Positions 18,724 to 28,211 of a DNA stretch of 64,000 bases are shown here, one piece after another. The stretch's first letter is position 1. Each line of letters opens with the position of its first letter. Position numbers and translations under genes: made by a program. Origin of the DNA: Lachnospiraceae bacterium. Lineage in GTDB: Bacteria; Bacillota; Clostridia; Lachnospirales; Lachnospiraceae. The stretch is taken from positions 1-64,000 of the forward strand of contig SVFL01000004.1 in NCBI GenBank assembly GCA_015056885.1. The letters are read 5' to 3'. The notes under the pieces are model-generated. The model was not told the DNA's origin. It ran no database searches and saw nothing but the letters and a program-made list of their open reading frames with translations.

Positions 18724-20124
18724 TTAAATTCTTTGTATTTCTGATTCCATGTTGTCGCCGGTAGCGGCTACAACAGCTTTCAAATCCTTCATATCTGCAG
18801 AGAAGAGCAAGTAGGCATCATATGCCAAATTGAAGTGTCTGATAGCTTCTTCACGGTTGTTAGCCTGCTTGGCATGCCAAGCATTTACGGAATGCGTATG
18901 TATGTCTTCGTGGTTCTTGTAAGCACGTTTGAATGCGGCTGAACCGGTAATGCGGGTATCAGTCTGGGCATTAGCCCACTTACCGAATTTACATCCTTTC
19001 GGATTATTAATTTGATCAATAACGAGAGTTTCAAAATCTGCAATGTTGTTGTACTGACGCCAGGTGAAGATTAAGTGGTCGACTTCATAGATGGTCAGCC
19101 AATCCTGAGTATACAGTTTTGCACGACGTCTTGCAACATCGGAACGTAAGTTGTCGATAAGACGGGAAATCTTATACAGCTGATCACCTACGTTGACACA
19201 GCCATTGGACAAATCGTCGTAGCTTGCAGCAATTGTATCGATGGAAGCTACAAAGGCTTCGGTCAATGCAGACTGAGTATTAATCTCGCCATAGATATGA
19301 TCGACCTCAGAGCTTACAAGGCTCATACTGGAGCTGATGTGCTCCATGCTCTCCAGTGAACGGTGAATGCTGGCATTACCGTCGGTCAACTGGGTAGCGG
19401 TGTTGTTGATAGATTCTACCAATGCGGAAATACCTGTCATAAGCTCCTGCACATATGCCATAGCAGCCTCTGCAGACTGGGTGGTGTTGGCAGAAAGGTC
19501 TTTAACCTGATTAGCAACAACAGCAAAACCACGTCCGGCTTCACCGGCTCTTGCAGCCTCGATGGAGGCGTTAAGAGCAAGCAATCCACTCTTGTTGGCA
19601 ACTTTCTTAACCATATCGATAATCTCGTTAATCTGAGCAGCTTTCGCCTGGAAGTCTGCAATCTGTTCATTAATCTGCAAAACATTGGCAACGGATGCAT
19701 CTACAATCTCGATACTGGAGTTCATTTCATCCACACAGGAATGAGCATCTTCCATAACGGTATGTGTTTTCTCCTGAATGGTATACACGGCATCTTGAAT
19801 ATTCTGGATAGAGGTTCCAAGCTCCTGACTGGAACCGGACATATCGTTGATTGCTGTAGTCTGAGAGCGTAATTCCTCAATCATGTCTCGAACACGGCTA
19901 CTGTCTCCGATAAGCTCCATAGAGTTATTCAGACGCAAAACAAAATTGTTGTTCAAAGCGACGAAACTCTTCAGTAATTCGTTGTATTTCTCTGCTACCT
20001 GAGGGTCACCGAAAGCGGATGTGTCTATCTGTGAAAAATCACCGGCGATAGCCTTGTCCATCATCTCCATTAACAGAGTGTTATCAGCTGCAGATGTGTT
20101 TTTTTCTTTCTTCTTGCCCAGCAT
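18724..20124 (-). CDS. Soluble methyl-accepting chemoreceptor with C-terminal CZB domain
   Basis: 466 residues with no membrane segment. The N-terminal about 70 residues are helical. The MCP signalling hairpin centres on KSGLLALNASIEAARAGEAGRGF (read here as two overlapping motifs, ALNASIEAARAGE and GRGFAVVANQV). The C-terminal about 110 residues form a chemoreceptor zinc-binding (CZB) domain with His residues and the CKFGKW core. CZB receptors sense zinc redox state or hypochlorous acid in other bacteria; the ligand here is an inference. A GGAGG site precedes the start. No chemotaxis partner genes are nearby. Confidence 0.9.
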   Translation of the reverse strand: MLGKKKEKNTSAADNTLLMEMMDKAIAGDFSQIDTSAFGDPQVAEKYNELLKSFVALNNNFVLRLNNSMELIGDSSRVRDMIEELRSQTTAINDMSGSSQELGTSIQNIQDAVYTIQEKTHTVMEDAHSCVDEMNSSIEIVDASVANVLQINEQIADFQAKAAQINEIIDMVKKVANKSGLLALNASIEAARAGEAGRGFAVVANQVKDLSANTTQSAEAAMAYVQELMTGISALVESINNTATQLTDGNASIHRSLESMEHISSSMSLVSSEVDHIYGEINTQSALTEAFVASIDTIAASYDDLSNGCVNVGDQLYKISRLIDNLRSDVARRRAKLYTQDWLTIYEVDHLIFTWRQYNNIADFETLVIDQINNPKGCKFGKWANAQTDTRITGSAAFKRAYKNHEDIHTHSVNAWHAKQANNREEAIRHFNLAYDAYLLFSADMKDLKAVVAATGDNMESEIQRI

Positions 20125-20318
20125 AATGCCACCTCCTGGAACTGTATTATAATATTTGTGGCAACTATGCCACTCTCCGTTCTTATTCTGCTGATATTAT
20201 AGCATAAACTATTTATTTTGGCTAGTCATATGAGAGAATTTTATTATAAATTTATCAAATTGTACAAAATTTGCAGAATATTAAAGGGTTTTCGCAAATT
20301 ACACATACATTTATGGGG

Positions 20319-20346
20319 TCATACTTGTCCCCGGACAGGCATAATA
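20319..20346 (+). promoter_or_regulatory. Possible forespore-sigma promoter of the P-type ATPase
   Basis: GGCATAATA (-10-like, CATAATA at 20340-20346) with TCATA 16 bp upstream resembles the sigma-F/G pattern. The rest of the 263-bp divergent gap shows nothing else definite. Confidence 0.3.
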
Positions 20347-20387
20347 TGCTAGTGCCAAATTAATGAGGAAGATAGGGAGGCATTCAT

Positions 20388-23018
20388 ATGTTGGAAGATT
20401 TCAGACGGAGTCAGGAATATGTGGGACTGACAGAGGCACAAGCAGCTGCCGGACTTCAGAAAGAAGGGAGGAATGAATTACGCACCCGGCGTAACAAGAC
20501 ACCGCTGGAGAATTTTCTGGAACAATTGAATGATCCGTTAATCTATGTGCTTCTGGGAGCGGCTGGAATTTCTTTTTTGTTAAAAGAAATTGCAGATGCG
20601 GTGATTATTTGTGTGGTTATTTTGCTGAATGCAGTTGTTGGAATGATTCAGGAGGGAAAGGCCAGAAAAGCTTTGGAAGCTCTTAAAAAGTTGACCAGTC
20701 CTCATGCAATTGTATTAAGAGACGGTATCAAAAGAGATATTTCTGCGGCAGAGCTTGTGGTGGGAGATTTGGTTTTTTTGGAGACAGGTGCCCAGGTGCC
20801 GGCGGATGTGGAACTGGTGGAGGCATTTAATCTGAGAATTGAAGAGGCAGCCCTTACAGGCGAGAATCTGCCGGTAGAAAAGAGGGTGGATATTTCCCGA
20901 AAAAATGATGGAAAACGAGGATGGGAAGGGCATGATGACAGACCCTTGGGGGATTGTTATGACCGGGCGTTTATGTCTACGATTGTTACGGCGGGGCATG
21001 GAGCCGGTATTGTTACGGCCACCGGAATGAATACCCAGATTGGACAAATTGCGGAAATGATTGATAGGGCAGAGGAGGAACTTACACCTCTTCAGAAGCG
21101 TTTGGGAGATTTGGGAAAGGTTTTAAGTATTTTATCCTTAATTCTTTGTGGTTTGCTTTTTGTGTTAGCCATGTATCAGCAACGAAATATTATGGAAATG
21201 TTGTTGGTGGCTATATCCCTGGCAGTTGCAGCTGTGCCGGAGGGTCTTCCGGCAGTGGTGACCATCTGTCTTGCACTATCGGTCACCAAGATGGTGAAAG
21301 CTAATACAATCATTCGAAAGCTTCCTTCGGTAGAGACTTTGGGAGCGGTGAGTGTTGTGTGTTCGGACAAGACAGGAACTCTTACTTTGAATCGCATGAC
21401 GGTGGAAGAATGCTTCGGCACCGGTGAAGATTTATTTTATGGCATGATGTTATGTAATGACAGTGAATTGCAGGGGAGGCTCGGAGATCCGACAGAGCTG
21501 GCACTTTTGGAATATGGACAAAAGAAGGGTTATGATAAGGAAAAATTGGATGAGAGGATGCCGAGACTTTCTGAATTGTCCTTTGATTCGGACCGCAAGA
21601 TGATGACCACTTTTCACAGAAGAGAGAGTGGGGAAACGGTCAGTTATACCAAGGGAGCTCCGGATGTGGTGCTGACCAGATGCACACATATCATGACACA
21701 GCAGGGTGTTGTCAGAATGACAGAGAGTCATTTGGGCAAAATCAAAACGGCTATAGAAGGTATGGCAGCGGATGCTCTTCGTACTTTGGCAGTGGCAATG
21801 TATTGCGGTGCCCCGGAGCCTGTGGAGGAGCAGTTAATCTTTCTTGGAATGGTTGGAATGCGTGATCCGGTACGTCCTGAGGCAGTGGATGCTGTGGAGA
21901 CATTCAAAAAGGCTGGTGTGAAGACGGTAATGATTACAGGAGACCATGTGGATACAGCTTATGCTATTGCGGGACAACTGGGGATAGCAGACAGTCCCGG
22001 GCAATGTATGAGTGGGACAACACTTGCAAGTCTGGCACCGGGGGCATTGGCAGAGCAGTTGCGTGATAGGGATATTACTGTGTTTGCCCGTGTGTCACCT
22101 GCCCAGAAGGTGGAAATCGTAAAGGGATTTAAGGAACTGGGGGCGATAGTGGCCATGACCGGTGACGGAGTAAATGATGCCCCTTCTTTAAAAATTGCAG
22201 ATATTGGAATTGCCATGGGACAGAACGGAACGGATGTGGCCAAACAGGCTTCGGACATGATTCTTACGGATGACAATTTTGCTACGATTGAAAAAGCAAT
22301 TGAGGAAGGACGAGGGGTGTATGAGAATATTCGAAAGTCTGTGATATTTCTTTTGTCTTCTAATATGGGTGAGATTCTTACCATGTTTATGGCGGTACTT
22401 ATGGGAATGGCATCCCCTTTGAAGTCCAGTCATATTCTATGGGTTAATCTGATTACAGACTCTTTGCCTGCGTTAGCTTTGGGGATTGATAAAAATGATG
22501 GAAAAAGTCTGATGGAGAATAGTCCCAGAAAGTCAGATGAAAGTCTCTTTGCCAGAGGGGGACTGATGTGTACATTGTTTTATGGTGTATTAATTGCCGG
22601 AATCAGTCTGACAGCATATTTGATGCTGCCATGGGGAGCTTTAGAGGCAGCAGGTCAGAAGATTACAATGGATGGAATTCGTGAAATGCTTGCAAATGAA
22701 GGAATATTAATGAAGTCTCAGACCTATGCATTTACAGTGTTAGGTGTGTCACAGTTGTTTCATGCCATTGGAATGAGAGATACCGGCCGATCTGTTTTTA
22801 GTATGAGAGCAGGCGAAAATAAATTGATGATTGCAGCGATGGTGCTGGGACTTCTTTTGCAGATGGCTGTGACGAGAGTACCGTTTTTAGTGAATGCATT
22901 TGGTACGGCATGGCTGTCAGTGGGAGAGTGGTTAATGCTGATTGTGTTGGCAATGTTTCCTCTTTTGGCTCATGAATGTATTGTGTTGGCAGGAAAGTTA
23001 TTGAAGCAAAATTTATAG
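20388..23018 (+). CDS. Cation-translocating P-type ATPase, Ca2+ (P2A) type
   Basis: 876 residues, the usual length. The layout is an N-terminal cation-ATPase domain, the actuator TGEN loop (EAALTGENLPVEK), and the M4 signature VPEGLP typical of Ca2+ pumps. The phosphorylated Asp327 lies in CSDKTGTLT, followed by KGAPD, and the hinge reads TGDGVNDAPSLK. It likely pumps Ca2+ out of the cytoplasm using ATP. B. subtilis YloB, a related pump, is sporulation-linked, which would fit the sigma-F/G-like promoter. It has a good ribosome site (GGGAGG). Confidence 0.9.
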   Translation: MLEDFRRSQEYVGLTEAQAAAGLQKEGRNELRTRRNKTPLENFLEQLNDPLIYVLLGAAGISFLLKEIADAVIICVVILLNAVVGMIQEGKARKALEALKKLTSPHAIVLRDGIKRDISAAELVVGDLVFLETGAQVPADVELVEAFNLRIEEAALTGENLPVEKRVDISRKNDGKRGWEGHDDRPLGDCYDRAFMSTIVTAGHGAGIVTATGMNTQIGQIAEMIDRAEEELTPLQKRLGDLGKVLSILSLILCGLLFVLAMYQQRNIMEMLLVAISLAVAAVPEGLPAVVTICLALSVTKMVKANTIIRKLPSVETLGAVSVVCSDKTGTLTLNRMTVEECFGTGEDLFYGMMLCNDSELQGRLGDPTELALLEYGQKKGYDKEKLDERMPRLSELSFDSDRKMMTTFHRRESGETVSYTKGAPDVVLTRCTHIMTQQGVVRMTESHLGKIKTAIEGMAADALRTLAVAMYCGAPEPVEEQLIFLGMVGMRDPVRPEAVDAVETFKKAGVKTVMITGDHVDTAYAIAGQLGIADSPGQCMSGTTLASLAPGALAEQLRDRDITVFARVSPAQKVEIVKGFKELGAIVAMTGDGVNDAPSLKIADIGIAMGQNGTDVAKQASDMILTDDNFATIEKAIEEGRGVYENIRKSVIFLLSSNMGEILTMFMAVLMGMASPLKSSHILWVNLITDSLPALALGIDKNDGKSLMENSPRKSDESLFARGGLMCTLFYGVLIAGISLTAYLMLPWGALEAAGQKITMDGIREMLANEGILMKSQTYAFTVLGVSQLFHAIGMRDTGRSVFSMRAGENKLMIAAMVLGLLLQMAVTRVPFLVNAFGTAWLSVGEWLMLIVLAMFPLLAHECIVLAGKLLKQNL

Positions 23019-23036
23019 AGGACCAATTTAGTAAGT

Positions 23037-23078
23037 AAGGTAGTACACCTCGTAACAAGATGCACTACCTTCTTTTTT
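23037..23078. terminator. Terminator between convergent ATPase and beta-galactosidase genes
   Basis: AAGGTAGT (23037-23044) and ACTACCTT (23064-23071) form the stem, followed by TTTTTT on the plus strand. The loop is about 19 nt. Confidence 0.75.
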
Positions 23079-25389
23079 AGTGATTATAAGGTTTTTTAAT
23101 TTTGTTAAGTTCTGCATTGATAATCTGTAATGCGTTGTCCGGGGCATTTGTGTTGCCCATTGCTTTGAACATGTCAGTCAGGCCGATAAGAGTCTGGTCC
23201 TGCATCATCGCCATCATGGATTTATTGAGCTTCATGCCGCTGATGGATGAGAGTGCACCGGACAAAATTTCAAAGGCTTCATCATGGGCAAGAATGTCTT
23301 TTATTTTGTCATATACGGAGAAGTGAGTGGCGGAAAATTCCATGGGAGCGTCGCTTGCTACAGTCTCAACCTGTTCAAACCAGTTGGTAACGCCTTCGCC
23401 CTCTGACTCGTCCATGGGCAAGGTGTAGATATCAGGTTTGCGAGAGACTTTTTCCAGGGTGATATTGTCGCTGCAACCGTCTGCCACGGCGGTGAGGAAG
23501 GTAAATTCGCCCACAAGAGGAACATTTTCAAATACGAAGACTCTGCTGCCAACTTTGGTGCCAAAGAGTTCGCCATCCACATACAGGCTCACCTGAGATT
23601 GGTTGGAGTAAATTTTGACAGTGGTGGTGTTACCGGCACGTTGTGCGTAACGTCTGCCGCAGAGATAGACGAACGGGTCTTTGCTCCAGTAAGCTTTATA
23701 GACATAAAAAGCTTCCTTGTTAATCTGACGATCCATGGTGACAAGACCCTTGTTGTTGCGTCCTGCTACTCCGCCTTCGTTTCTGGCTGCACAGCCAAAG
23801 TCAAACATATTCCACACATGGGTGCTCCACAGATAGGGACGTTCCATGAGAATCTGAGCCATGTGTTCGTGATATTCGGCTTGATAAGCCTCGGAGTAGT
23901 CACGACATCTGGGAGCATCTGGCTGATAGGTGATAATGCCCTCAGCACCATACTCGGACAGGCCCAAACAGATGTCGGGATATTTTTCATGGAATTCATC
24001 CAGCCATTTCTCATTGTAATCGTAGTTGCCGCCATACCAGCCAAAGTAATGGTTGTAACTCTCTACATCGGTGATGCCGTGGAGGGCACTGTCCATGGGA
24101 AGCATGCTTACATGAGCCATGGTGGTCAGACGGGTAGGGTCAATTTCCTTTACAAGATTGTTTAAATCCTTGTGATTTTCCACCACACCTTCTTTTTCGC
24201 CGCCGATGGTAATCTCATTTGAGAGTCCCCAGAAACAGATGCAAGGATGATTGTAGTTTTGGTAAATCAGTTCCTTCATCTGATTGCGGGCATTTTCATG
24301 GGCAGCAGGGTCGTCACTCTGTGTGCTGATATAAGGAATCTCAGCCCAGACAATAAAGCCGTATTCGTCACAGGCGTCATAAAAATCTTCACTGTGCTGA
24401 TAATGGGCAAGGCGTACCGTGTTGGCGCCGATTTCAGAGATAAGGAATGCATCTCGAAAATGTTGTTCACGAGTCAGGGCATAGCCCTCGTAAAGCCAGT
24501 CCTGATGGCGGGATACGCCGCGAAGCATCATAGGTTTGTCATTTAAGAAAAATCCATTTTCAGAATCTACATAGAAGTCTCTGATACCGAAGGTGGTAGA
24601 AATCTGGTCTACGGTCTCATTACGACGCACCAATGTAGCTGTGCAACGATAGAGATAAGGATCATCTACGCCCTGCCACAGATGAGGAGTAGGCAGATAG
24701 ATTTCCGTGCGGGTATCGGAGGTGGGACGCCAGCTTTCTGCCACAATGGAACCGTCCCGGTCCACAATTTGATAACGAACGGTATAATCGGCAGAGTCGG
24801 TGTTCACATGACTGTGAATATAAAGGATGGCTTCTTGCATGCATTCCGTAAGTTCGCTGGAAACAGTCAGTCCTTTGGCTGCATAGGGAGCTGATTCAAA
24901 ATGAATCTCGGGTAAAAGCAGAAGTTCCACGCCTCGGTAAAGTCCACCATAGAAGGTAAAGTCAGCCATCTGAGGATAGATGTTGCTGCGGTTTTGATTG
25001 TCTGCTGAGATGGTCAGTTCGAGGGTGCTATTATTTTCCTTTGCAGCCAGAAAACTCTTGGTGATATCCACTACAAATGCAGAATAACCGCCCTCGTGAC
25101 TGCCAAGGTTTTTACCATCCACATAGACCTCCCCACGCAATGACAGTGCCGGAATTCTGAGCAGGATTTTGCCACAGTTTAAAGGAGCATCTGACAGCAG
25201 AACGGAGGGATTTAAGGTGGTTCGATAGCAACATTCCCCGCGGTAATATTCGCTGCCGTCGGCACCGTCGATCGCATTCCAGGTGTGGGGCAGGGAGACG
25301 GACTCCCAAGAGGTTGTGGAAGTATTCAGGTTGGCGTAGGGCGTTTTGGTAAATTCCCAACCGCCGTTTAAAGGGATGATTTTACGCAT
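23077..25389 (-). CDS. Glycoside hydrolase family 2 beta-galactosidase
   Basis: 770 residues, no signal peptide, so intracellular. The GH2 order is an N-terminal sugar-binding domain (about 10-175), an Ig-like domain (about 175-275) and a TIM barrel (about 275-600). The acid/base Glu392 lies in LSNEIT and the nucleophile Glu479 in LSEYGAEG. The C-terminal about 170 residues include a beta domain and then an unusual Met/Lys/Asn-rich helical tail of about 80 residues that is not part of the minimal enzyme. Beta-galactosidase is the likeliest activity; beta-glucuronidase is possible. No sugar transporter is adjacent. Confidence 0.85.
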   Translation of the reverse strand: MRKIIPLNGGWEFTKTPYANLNTSTTSWESVSLPHTWNAIDGADGSEYYRGECCYRTTLNPSVLLSDAPLNCGKILLRIPALSLRGEVYVDGKNLGSHEGGYSAFVVDITKSFLAAKENNSTLELTISADNQNRSNIYPQMADFTFYGGLYRGVELLLLPEIHFESAPYAAKGLTVSSELTECMQEAILYIHSHVNTDSADYTVRYQIVDRDGSIVAESWRPTSDTRTEIYLPTPHLWQGVDDPYLYRCTATLVRRNETVDQISTTFGIRDFYVDSENGFFLNDKPMMLRGVSRHQDWLYEGYALTREQHFRDAFLISEIGANTVRLAHYQHSEDFYDACDEYGFIVWAEIPYISTQSDDPAAHENARNQMKELIYQNYNHPCICFWGLSNEITIGGEKEGVVENHKDLNNLVKEIDPTRLTTMAHVSMLPMDSALHGITDVESYNHYFGWYGGNYDYNEKWLDEFHEKYPDICLGLSEYGAEGIITYQPDAPRCRDYSEAYQAEYHEHMAQILMERPYLWSTHVWNMFDFGCAARNEGGVAGRNNKGLVTMDRQINKEAFYVYKAYWSKDPFVYLCGRRYAQRAGNTTTVKIYSNQSQVSLYVDGELFGTKVGSRVFVFENVPLVGEFTFLTAVADGCSDNITLEKVSRKPDIYTLPMDESEGEGVTNWFEQVETVASDAPMEFSATHFSVYDKIKDILAHDEAFEILSGALSSISGMKLNKSMMAMMQDQTLIGLTDMFKAMGNTNAPDNALQIINAELNKIKKPYNH

Positions 25390-25581
25390 AGCTATTTCCT
25401 TTCATGATGTAAATATTGAATCATTCATGTTTTAGATTGTGTTTTTATCATGGGAAATATACAATAAAAGGAAAAAAATGTGTAAATTGAGAACCAATCG
25501 AGTTAAAATTCGTTATATAGAATAGAGAGGGGCAGATTTGTGGAAGAAAAACAGATTTATATAAACGAGGAGGATAAAATT

Positions 25582-26880
25582 ATGAAGAATAAATTGGTGA
25601 GAAGCTGGATTGCAATGTGTTTGTGTGGTGCAATGTTGGCCGGGTGTGGGAATAAACCGATGGAAAGTAATCCTGCAAACGGTACAGAATGGGAGTCAAA
25701 GACACAGACGGAGGGGGAGAAGGAAGAATGTCGGGAACCCTTGAAAAAGGTAGAGCTTGAAGGTAGTTATGAGCGGGCAGCCTACCTGATGGATATGGTT
25801 TATGAGAAAAACGGGGTACAAAATACCATGGTTAGTCCGTTGTCACTGGATATGGCACTTGGGTTGGTAGCCGGTGGAGCGAATGGAAGGACTAAGGAGG
25901 AGTTTACTGCTTATTTAGGTACGGATGATTATGGCGAATTTGCCGAGCAGTATATGGAGTATGCAAAAGGACTTAATACAAGTAATTCTTTTGTACAGAC
26001 AGGCTACAATATGGCTTATGAGATTGCTAATTCTATTTGGCTGAAGGATGACAGGAAACTTGTAGAGTCTTATGCGGCAATGGCAGAAAAACAGTTTGAT
26101 GCAGAAGTGGAAGCTGTCAGCTTTGATAAGAGCGATGTCCCGGAAACCGTTAAGAGAATCAATGGTTGGTGTAATGAAAAAACTCATGAGCTGATTCCGG
26201 AGATTATTAATGAAAATTCTATTTCAGAAGATGCAGTGGCTGTTTTGATCAATTCTCTCTATTTTGAATCGCCCTGGGACGAAGAATGGGGGCTGACAAC
26301 CCATGAGTTTACGGATTTTGAGGGGACAGTCAAGGAGCAGGAGATGCTTCGGGATACTTTGAGTACATATTACGAAAATAATGAGGCAACTGCTTTTGGT
26401 AAGAGATATTCTAATGGTATGCAGTTTATTGGAATTTTGCCCAAGGAGACAGGTGAGTTTGCACTGTCAGATTTGGATGTGGAGTCTTTATTGGAAAGCG
26501 AGAACCGTGATTATGATGTACATGCAATCATGCCCAAGCTCACTTTTGACACGACGGCCGATAATATCGTAGATATTTTGAAATCACAAGGAGTCGAGAC
26601 TGTTTTTGATAAAAAGCAGTCTGATTTGACCGGATTGATAGAGATGAATTCGGATGAGGTTACTTATATCTCTGATATTATACAGAAGACCAGAATTGAG
26701 TTGGACGAGAACGGTACCAAGGCAGCGGCAGTGACGGCAGTCATGATGGATATGGCGACTTGTGCAATGCCTCAGCAGAAGAAGGAGAAGGAAGTCTATT
26801 TGGACAGACCATTTGCATTTATGATTTATGACGAAGTCAATGATCAGATTGTTTTTGTAGGAAAGGTTGTTCAATTATAA
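25582..26880 (+). CDS. Serpin-family protease inhibitor, lipoprotein
   Basis: 432 residues. A lipoprotein signal ends in LAGC (Cys22), so the inhibitor is anchored on the outer face of the membrane. The serpin fold is clear: SPLSLDMALGLVAGGA near the start, INSLYFESPW in the breach, and a C-terminal DRPFAFMIYD. The reactive-loop hinge ENGTKAAAVTAV keeps small residues at P15-P9, as in inhibitory serpins. Counting from the hinge places P1-P1' near Ala392-Thr393, which would suit elastase- or subtilisin-like proteases. ATG 25582 follows GAGGAGG; the start at 25540 would disrupt the signal peptide. Bacterial gut serpins are known in Eubacterium and Bifidobacterium. Confidence 0.92.
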   Translation: MKNKLVRSWIAMCLCGAMLAGCGNKPMESNPANGTEWESKTQTEGEKEECREPLKKVELEGSYERAAYLMDMVYEKNGVQNTMVSPLSLDMALGLVAGGANGRTKEEFTAYLGTDDYGEFAEQYMEYAKGLNTSNSFVQTGYNMAYEIANSIWLKDDRKLVESYAAMAEKQFDAEVEAVSFDKSDVPETVKRINGWCNEKTHELIPEIINENSISEDAVAVLINSLYFESPWDEEWGLTTHEFTDFEGTVKEQEMLRDTLSTYYENNEATAFGKRYSNGMQFIGILPKETGEFALSDLDVESLLESENRDYDVHAIMPKLTFDTTADNIVDILKSQGVETVFDKKQSDLTGLIEMNSDEVTYISDIIQKTRIELDENGTKAAAVTAVMMDMATCAMPQQKKEKEVYLDRPFAFMIYDEVNDQIVFVGKVVQL

Positions 26881-26897
26881 AATTTTTATAAACTCAG

Positions 26898-26929
26898 AAA
26901 CCGCCTAAAATAAGGCGGTTTCGCTTTTT
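26898..26929 (+). terminator. Terminator after the serpin gene
   Basis: AAACCGCCT / AGGCGGTTT, a 9-bp stem with a 6-nt A-rich loop, then CGCTTTTTG. Confidence 0.85.
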
Positions 26930-27030
26930 GAGGGGAATGTTCAGACAATAAAAACTTGAAAAGACGAATAGTATATGATATTCTTAAGGTAGCGCTGAGC
27001 TAAAAAGCTTAATGTAAGAGGAGGAGAAAA

Positions 27031-27438
27031 ATGGGTGCAATGGTAAACGATCGTGTATCGGGGAAGTTTGACGAAAGGTTAAATGTGTTGTATTTGAAAA
27101 TAGGCCGTGCCTATTACAGCAAGAATCGCAATGCAAAGATTAACGATGAAGAAATCAAAGAGTTATTTGAACAGGTTGAGCAGGTAAATACTGAGAAGAG
27201 AAATATTGAAATCAGATATTTGGCTCAGCAGGGCAAGAAGAAATGTCAGTCCTGTGAAGCTATTGTAAGCCTGGAGAGCCGTTTCTGTAACATGTGTGGC
27301 GAGAAGTTCGATGAGAGTACCATGGTAGTTCCGGAAGAGACTCCGGAAGCACCGCAGAAGAAGTGTGAGTTCTGTGGAGAGCCTTTGGAAAATGACGCAG
27401 TATTCTGCCAGAACTGTGGTAAGAAGAACGGAGAATAG
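27031..27438 (+). CDS. Double zinc-ribbon protein
   Basis: 135 residues. The N-terminal about 65 residues are charged and helical. Two zinc ribbons follow: CxxC...CxxC in CQSCEAIVSLESRFCNMCG (about 72-90) and in CEFCGEPLENDAVFCQNCG (about 111-129). Such proteins are common but have no assigned function. It is followed 25 bp later by another zinc-ribbon protein, so the pair may form one membrane-associated complex. A strong GAGGAGG site precedes the start. Confidence 0.8.
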   Translation: MGAMVNDRVSGKFDERLNVLYLKIGRAYYSKNRNAKINDEEIKELFEQVEQVNTEKRNIEIRYLAQQGKKKCQSCEAIVSLESRFCNMCGEKFDESTMVVPEETPEAPQKKCEFCGEPLENDAVFCQNCGKKNGE

Positions 27439-27463
27439 TTGTTGTACATAGGGAGGGTTTGTT

Positions 27464-27982
27464 GTGTATAAGGATACAAAGCTGGGGATTCCTGACTCCC
27501 TGTTAATTGCAGTAATCTTTTTGTCAGGATTGGTAGATTCCGCAGTAATGGTTGGTTTGGCAATTTATGTACTTTTGGCTGAGAAAGATCAGCGTGTCAA
27601 AACAGCTGCCAAAAAGGCACTTATCCTGTTTGGATTGGTTGCTATTTTGATTGGAGGTTTGGAGACACTTGATCATGTGGTTCGTCTTCTTTTGAGAGAT
27701 GAAGGGTTTTACAGCGGAGCATATGCAAATATCATTCATGTGATTTATTTGCTGCGAAATGTTTGCTATCTGGCAATGGGACTGACAGAGGCAGTTGCAT
27801 TCATTTCATACATAAAAGGCAGTGGAGTAAACAGTGCTTTTATGGTTCATGAAGAGACACCTGCACCTGCACCTGTACCGGCTGCAGCACAGCCTGCTGC
27901 AAATGTATGTCCTAAGTGCGGTACTGCTGTTGATCCGGGGGTACATTTCTGTAAGAAGTGCGGAACAAAGACAACGCAATAA
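27464..27982 (+). CDS. Membrane protein with C-terminal zinc ribbon
   Basis: 172 residues. Three hydrophobic segments (about 10-30, 45-65 and 85-110) precede an Ala/Pro-rich linker (TPAPAPVPAAAQPAA). A single zinc ribbon closes the protein (CPKCGTAVDPGVHFCKKCG). It starts at GTG 27464, six bases after GGGAGGG. The linker and ribbon suggest a cytoplasmic docking tail. The function is unknown; the zinc-ribbon gene just upstream is the obvious partner. Confidence 0.75.
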   Translation: MYKDTKLGIPDSLLIAVIFLSGLVDSAVMVGLAIYVLLAEKDQRVKTAAKKALILFGLVAILIGGLETLDHVVRLLLRDEGFYSGAYANIIHVIYLLRNVCYLAMGLTEAVAFISYIKGSGVNSAFMVHEETPAPAPVPAAAQPAANVCPKCGTAVDPGVHFCKKCGTKTTQ

Positions 27983-27995
27983 ATTGAATTATTAG

Positions 27996-28030
27996 AACGG
28001 GAGCCTGTAGAAAGGGTTCCCGTCTTTTAT
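27996..28030 (+). terminator. Terminator after the zinc-ribbon pair
   Basis: ACGGGAGCC pairs with GGTTCCCGT (one wobble), followed by CTTTTATTTT. Confidence 0.75.
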
Positions 28031-28153
28031 TTTATAAAAAGCAACAAGACGAGGATGTGTATTTGTGCATATAGGGAAGATGTCGCTGTGGCGCTATGTC
28101 CGCTGCAAGGTCACGGTAACAAATATTTACTGTACTATTTCGGAAAAATATGT

Positions 28154-28159
28154 TATACT
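28154..28159 (+). promoter_or_regulatory. Likely -10 element of trpS
   Basis: TATACT 53 bp upstream of trpS. No clear -35 is seen. The 180-base leader shows no T-box motif. Confidence 0.4.
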
Positions 28160-28211
28160 TTTGTACGCAGTAGATAGTCTATTGCAAAAGAAAATGGAAT
28201 GAGGATATCAA

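Noticed and set aside
28031..28211. T-box leader of trpS
   Set aside because: Only 180 bases long and lacks the conserved T-box sequence and a terminator-antiterminator pair.
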